A DNA stretch of 10,064 bases from contig DATLBY010000066.1 in assembly GCA_035526665.1 (NCBI GenBank), forward strand, positions 1 through 10,064. The letters are read 5' to 3'. Shown here in pieces: positions 6,605 through 10,064 of the stretch (its first letter is position 1; every line of letters begins with the position of its first letter). A program made the position numbers and the translations under genes. Under the pieces are notes generated by a model that saw only the letters and a program-made list of their open reading frames with translations, was not told the origin of the DNA and did no database searches. Source of the DNA: DATLBY01 sp035526665 (GTDB lineage Bacteria; Acidobacteriota; Terriglobia; Bryobacterales; Bryobacteraceae).

Positions 6605-7369
6605 ATGCACCGTCAATTGGAAGAAGCCGGATACATCATCCTGGAAAACTTCATGAGTCCCGGCCTGCTGTCGGCTCTTCGGACCCGGGTAGACGAGCTG
6701 TTCGAGCAGGAGGGCGAAGACGCGGGCGCTGAATTCAGGCAGGAGCCTAACACCCGCCGCCTCGCCAATCTGGTGGACAAAGGCGCGGCGTTCCAGCAGA
6801 TCATCGTCATGCCGGAGATTCTGGCGGCCGTGACGGAAGTTCTGGGGCCGGATTTCAAGTTGAGCAGCTTAAACGCGCGTTCCGCCAATCCCCACTCCAA
6901 TTCCGGCCAGCCTTTGCATGCCGATATGGGACTAATTGCAGATGAAAAGGGCTATTCTGTGTGCAATACCGTGTGGATTCTCGACGATTTCACGCCGGAA
7001 AATGGCGCTCTGCGAGTAATTCCGGGGAGCCATCGCCTTGGCAAATTGCCGCAGGATGTACTCGCGGACCTCGCCGCTCCGCATCCCGAGGAGGTGCTCA
7101 TTACGGGCCGCGCCGGGACGGTGGTAGTCATGAATGCCCATGCCTGGCATGGAGGAACGGCCAATCGAACCGCTGCACACCGCAGGGCTTTACATGCATT
7201 CTACTGCCGCGCCGATAAACCGCAGCAACAGTATCAGAAAGCGTTATTGCGCGTCGAAACCCAGGCACGGCTCAGTCCAGCGCTGCGGAAAGTACTTGCC
7301 CTAGACGACCCGTTAAACGATGAAATTAGCTCGAAAACCACCCGCCAAAGCGGCTTTTTACGCGATTAG
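6605..7369 (+). CDS. Phytanoyl-CoA dioxygenase (PhyH) family protein
   Basis: This 254-residue protein belongs to the PhyH family of Fe(II)/2-oxoglutarate-dependent oxygenases, which hydroxylate or halogenate diverse small molecules. The N-terminus GYIILENFMSPGLL (9-22) is typical. The iron site is the HxD...H triad His105, Asp107 (PLHADMG) and His182 (WHGG). GALRVIPGSHR (134-144) and a downstream Arg (188 or 193) fit the jelly-roll core and the 2-oxoglutarate carboxylate anchor. The substrate cannot be inferred; bacterial members act on compounds from ectoine to aldehydes and antibiotics precursors. The ATG at 6605 is the first start after an in-frame stop at 6596-6598 and has only a weak upstream AGG. 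It follows the regulator by 39 bases on the same strand, so shared transcription and sugar-like effector control are plausible. Confidence 0.88.
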   Translation: MHRQLEEAGYIILENFMSPGLLSALRTRVDELFEQEGEDAGAEFRQEPNTRRLANLVDKGAAFQQIIVMPEILAAVTEVLGPDFKLSSLNARSANPHSNSGQPLHADMGLIADEKGYSVCNTVWILDDFTPENGALRVIPGSHRLGKLPQDVLADLAAPHPEEVLITGRAGTVVVMNAHAWHGGTANRTAAHRRALHAFYCRADKPQQQYQKALLRVETQARLSPALRKVLALDDPLNDEISSKTTRQSGFLRD

Positions 7370-7407
7370 TACTGGTTGCGCCTATTATTTCTAAAGCAAT
7401 CGAGGCC

Positions 7408-7413
7408 GGAGGA
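7408..7413 (+). promoter_or_regulatory. Ribosome binding site placed for a leader mini-ORF, not directly for cpaB
   Basis: GGAGGA is the only strong Shine-Dalgarno match in the gap before cpaB. It is 36 bases from the cpaB ATG, too far for direct use, but 10 bases before the GTG at 7424 that opens a nine-codon frame running into cpaB. Confidence 0.5.
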
Positions 7414-7423
7414 CGATAACTAA

Positions 7424-7453
7424 GTGGGAATCCCAAAACCCGCTAAGTTATGA
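7424..7453 (+). CDS. Possible nine-codon leader peptide coupled to cpaB
   Basis: Starting with GTG at 7424, a short frame encodes MGIPKPAKL and stops with TGA at 7451-7453. The stop overlaps the cpaB ATG (ATGA, four bases), the usual geometry of translational coupling. A good ribosome binding site precedes it, and cpaB itself has none at the proper distance. The peptide is probably not functional; the act of translating it could deliver ribosomes to cpaB. Such a short frame can arise by chance. Confidence 0.35.
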   Translation: MGIPKPAKL

Positions 7454-8181
7454 AAAAAAACCTGGTTCCGCTCATTGCAATCGCATTCGTCGTCGCCCTG
7501 ATTGCCACCGCCGCGTTTTATGGGCTCGTAGCCAGCAAACTTGGCGGCGCGTCCGAGGCACCCACCTATGCAGTCCTTGTGGCTGCCAGGCCCTTGAATC
7601 GCGGAAGTGTATTGCAGGCGGCGGACGTAAAAATCGCGCAGCGCCCCGGACGCGAAGCGCCCAAGGGAGTTTTTATCACGCCGGATCAGGTAATCGGGTT
7701 TACCGCGCTCGAGCCGCTGGGCGAGGAGGAGATCCTGGGCGATCGCAAGCTGGCCTCTCACCGATCCATTCCGCCGGGTATGCGCGCCGTTTCGGTGCAT
7801 GTCACGGATTCCAGCGGTGTAGTTTCTTTACTGCGGCCCGGCAATAAAGTAGATGTTCAGGTGATCAGCAACGTAACGGTTGGAGAGCTCGGACTGCGAA
7901 CGATGTTGCAAAATATTGAGGTGCTTACTCCCGCTGTTCCGGACAACAACCGGCCTGTCGTGACTCTGCTGGCCAAGCCCGCCGATGCAGAACTCTTGGG
8001 GCTGGCAGACTCTGCCGCCCGCGTACGGCTCGTTTTGCGCAACTCTTCTGATGAAGGCACGGCCGCGCAAGCGACTCTGCCCGTGAGCGCTTTATTGCAC
8101 CGATCCGCGGAAGAGACCGCCAAACCTGCGCGTGTGGCTGCGGCCGAACGGAAGCTGACGGCCTTCGCCGCGGCGCATTAG
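7450..8181 (+). CDS. cpaB: Flp pilus assembly protein CpaB/RcpC
   Basis: CpaB/RcpC is a periplasmic, membrane-anchored component of the Tad (Flp, type IVc) pilus apparatus and is thought to help the outer-membrane secretin. One N-terminal membrane helix (residues 5-27) is followed by a SAF domain (about 39-102; AVLVAARPLNRGSVLQAADV at 41-60) and by the RcpC-type core with GMRAVSVHV (110-118), LRPGNKVDVQVI (128-139) and VVTLLAKPADAELL (160-173). At 243 residues it is at the short end for the family, whose members often carry a longer C-terminal extension. ATG 7450 is the only reasonable start because an in-frame TAA lies at 7444-7446. It has no direct ribosome binding site, and a leader mini-ORF overlaps the start. 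tadB follows two bases after the stop. Confidence 0.88.
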   Translation: MKKNLVPLIAIAFVVALIATAAFYGLVASKLGGASEAPTYAVLVAARPLNRGSVLQAADVKIAQRPGREAPKGVFITPDQVIGFTALEPLGEEEILGDRKLASHRSIPPGMRAVSVHVTDSSGVVSLLRPGNKVDVQVISNVTVGELGLRTMLQNIEVLTPAVPDNNRPVVTLLAKPADAELLGLADSAARVRLVLRNSSDEGTAAQATLPVSALLHRSAEETAKPARVAAAERKLTAFAAAH

Positions 8182-8183
8182 CC

Positions 8184-9143
8184 ATGTACGTATTTATCAC
8201 CACTGTCAGCCTTTTCCTGGCGATATTTTCGATTGCGCTACTTGCTCTGCTCATCGCTTCCCGCGTCCTGCAGCGAAAGCAGGTCGCTTTTGCAACCGGG
8301 GAACCGGCCGATTCGCTTTTGGCTCTGCCTTTCCTCTTGAAAGAGCAGGCCGTGAGTTCCATCTCTCCCTGGGCGACCGTTCTCGAGCGCTTCGACTTCA
8401 CCAATGTGATCCGGCAGCGTCTGTCAGAGGCAGATCTTAACTGGTCTGTCGGACGGGTCAGCGCTATGATGTTGCTATCCGGCTCCGTTGCTCCTGCGCT
8501 CTTAAGTAGATCCGATTTAGTGCCAGTGGTTGCTCAGATTCTTTTGGCAGTGGGCTTCGCGGCGTTACCGTACCTATACATTCTGCGCGCCAGGCGGCGG
8601 AGATTTGAGAAGTTCGAGGCGCAGTTTCCCGATGCGCTCGACTCGATGATTCGTGCTCTGCGGGCGGGACATCCTTTTGCCACAGCCATGGAAATGCTTG
8701 GCGCGGAGGCGCTGCCGCCGCTATCCGGCGAGATGCGCAAGACCGTCGATGAATGGAAGCTAGGCATGACGTGGGACCAGGCCCTGGACAATCTGGTGCG
8801 CCGCGTCCCCGTGCTGGACGTCAGTATTTTCGTAGCGGCCGTGCGTCTACAGATCAAGACCGGCGGACGTTTGGGCGAAGTGCTGGCCAAACTTGCAGAG
8901 TCCATGCGTGAAAACTCAGCCATTCAAGGCGAAGTCAAATCGATGGCCGCTCACGGCAAGTTAACCGGTTTGGTGCTCACGATTTTGCCGGTCTTCATTG
9001 GAGGCATGATGTTCTATGTCAATCCGGCGCAGATGTTTGTTTTGCTGGAGCATCCAGTTGGGAAGCAGTTAATCTGGATCGCTGTAGCCTGCCTTATCGC
9101 AGCTCATTTTGTGATCCGGAAGATTGTGGACATACGACTCTGA
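8184..9143 (+). CDS. tadB: Tad pilus inner-membrane platform protein TadB (type II secretion F domain)
   Basis: TadB is one of the two inner-membrane platform proteins on which the TadA ATPase drives assembly of Flp pili. The 319-residue product has an N-terminal membrane helix (3-26), a helical pair at about 91-107 and 112-133 followed by the basic stretch RARRRRFEKFEAQFP (135-149), the cytoplasmic T2SSF domain (about 147-260) with LRAGHPFATAMEML and KTGGRLGEVL (225-234), and C-terminal helices around 260-277 and 295-311. This order is that of TadB. The ATG lies two bases after the cpaB stop without its own clear ribosome binding site, so re-initiation after cpaB is likely. The stop overlaps the tadC start (TGATG). 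Confidence 0.9.
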   Translation: MYVFITTVSLFLAIFSIALLALLIASRVLQRKQVAFATGEPADSLLALPFLLKEQAVSSISPWATVLERFDFTNVIRQRLSEADLNWSVGRVSAMMLLSGSVAPALLSRSDLVPVVAQILLAVGFAALPYLYILRARRRRFEKFEAQFPDALDSMIRALRAGHPFATAMEMLGAEALPPLSGEMRKTVDEWKLGMTWDQALDNLVRRVPVLDVSIFVAAVRLQIKTGGRLGEVLAKLAESMRENSAIQGEVKSMAAHGKLTGLVLTILPVFIGGMMFYVNPAQMFVLLEHPVGKQLIWIAVACLIAAHFVIRKIVDIRL

Positions 9144-10048
9144 TGCCCGGCCCACTCCTTTTGCTCGTGTTTTTTGTATTTGTGATGGCGGGAGTGGTTG
9201 CGGCCGGTTACTACACCCTGCTTCGGCCGGCCGTGAGCTCTTCCGGCGGCAGGCCTGAATTCAAATCAAGCCCTAACTCTGCTACTGAAGTGCTCACCGG
9301 CAATCTACGCTTGCTGGGTGCGGTGATGCCGGAAGCCAAAGCGGGCGATGCTCTGAGAAAGCGCCTCATTGCCTCCGGCTACCGGCAGCCGGAGGCGCTG
9401 TATATATTCAACGGAATCACCTACGCCTCGGCGGGTTTGCTGGGTCTGCTGGCGTCCGCCGCCATTCTGATTACCGGGGGAAGCTTCAGCGAGGCGTTCC
9501 TACTGGCCCTGTGCGCTGCCGGTTTCGGCTACTTGCTGCCGGGAAAAGTCCTCAGCTATTTAGCGAATGCCCGCGCAAAACGGCTCTCCAGCGGGCTGCC
9601 AACCGCGTTGGATCTTCTGGTGTTGAGCGTGGAAGCCGGGCAGGCACTGGATCACGCGATCCACGACGCCAGCAGGGAAATCCGCCGAGCCTATCCCGAC
9701 CTGGCGGATGAACTGCTGACAATGCACTATTCCTTGCGCGCGAGCACCAGCCGGGCCGAGGTCTTCCACGAATTCGGAGAACGAAGCAGAGCAGTCGAAC
9801 TAAAGAAACTCGCGAACCTGCTGGTGGACAGCGATCGATTCGGCACCAGCCTGGGACCGACGCTGCGATCCCATGCGCAATATTTGAGAATTCGGCGCCG
9901 GCAAGGTGCGCAGGAAGCCGCCCGAAAGGTGGGCGTCAAGCTTGTATTCCCGATTTTTTTCCTGATCTTTCCTTCCGTGCTGCTGGTGACCCTCGGCCCG
10001 GCGATCCTCCAAATCATGAGCACATTACGGCCGATGATGGAAAAGTAA
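9143..10048 (+). CDS. tadC: Tad pilus inner-membrane platform protein TadC (type II secretion F domain)
   Basis: TadC is the partner of TadB in the inner-membrane platform of the Tad pilus. Its 301 residues show an N-terminal helix (5-26), two helices at about 94-111 and 115-133, a T2SSF domain (about 150-265) with LPTALDLLVLSVEAGQALDHA (starting at 152) and LANLLVDSDRFGTSLG (213-228), and a long C-terminal hydrophobic region (VFPIFFLIFPSVLLVTLGPA, from 258). The TadC-typical pattern of a conserved DLLVLSVEAG and a GTSLG stretch is present. The start overlaps the tadB stop by one base. The gene is complete, with TAA at 10046-10048; the last 16 bases of the window hold nothing that I can assign. 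Confidence 0.9.
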   Translation: MPGPLLLLVFFVFVMAGVVAAGYYTLLRPAVSSSGGRPEFKSSPNSATEVLTGNLRLLGAVMPEAKAGDALRKRLIASGYRQPEALYIFNGITYASAGLLGLLASAAILITGGSFSEAFLLALCAAGFGYLLPGKVLSYLANARAKRLSSGLPTALDLLVLSVEAGQALDHAIHDASREIRRAYPDLADELLTMHYSLRASTSRAEVFHEFGERSRAVELKKLANLLVDSDRFGTSLGPTLRSHAQYLRIRRRQGAQEAARKVGVKLVFPIFFLIFPSVLLVTLGPAILQIMSTLRPMMEK

Positions 10049-10064
10049 GCCGTTTCCTCCGTGC

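Noticed and set aside
7342..7359. CCGC-CAAA-GCGG followed by five T, like an intrinsic terminator
   Set aside because: The stem has only four base pairs and lies inside the end of the dioxygenase coding region, so it is too weak to call.
1..10064. CRISPR arrays, insertion sequences, tRNA genes, toxin-antitoxin or defence genes
   Set aside because: No regularly spaced repeats, terminal inverted repeats with transposase, tRNA-like folds or typical defence motifs were seen on either strand.

Overview
This is a gene-dense, GC-rich bacterial chromosomal window with almost no non-coding DNA. The style suggests Acidobacteriota, perhaps a Solibacter/Bryobacter-like soil lineage. That placement rests on the def-fmt-argJ run, on a small secreted protein whose C-terminal half resembles a hypothetical family I recall from Acidobacteriota, and on GTG/TTG starts. 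It is inference, not proof. No transposase, integrase, tRNA, rRNA or CRISPR array was seen.

Layout. (1) 1-2764, plus strand: the tail of an unidentified gene, then def, fmt and argJ. def and fmt form the two ends of the N-formyl-methionine cycle: Fmt formylates initiator Met-tRNA and Def removes the formyl group from new proteins. argJ belongs to arginine synthesis. The genes overlap or nearly touch, so they are probably co-transcribed. (2) 2797-4256, plus strand: a predicted secreted protein of unknown function, translationally coupled to a predicted secreted purple-acid-phosphatase-like metallophosphoesterase. (3) 4246-5276, minus strand: a HAD-IB phosphatase followed by a 72-residue three-helix membrane protein, coupled by TAATG. 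This unit converges on the phosphatase gene with an 11-base overlap. (4) 5277-5440: the only sizeable intergenic region, AT-rich and divergent, with candidate promoters in both directions. (5) 5441-7369, plus strand: a GntR-type repressor with a LacI-type sensor domain (AraR-like architecture), followed by a PhyH-family Fe(II)/2-oxoglutarate dioxygenase. (6) 7450-10048, plus strand: cpaB, tadB and tadC, which encode parts of a Tad/Flp (type IVc) pilus machine. The secretin, TadZ and TadA genes that often lie between cpaB and tadB are absent at that position.

No clear new system is demonstrated. The best leads are the compact cpaB-tadB-tadC arrangement with a well-placed nine-codon mini-ORF leading into cpaB, the coupled secreted protein/phosphatase pair, the coupled HAD phosphatase/small membrane protein pair, and the orphan regulator-dioxygenase pair.
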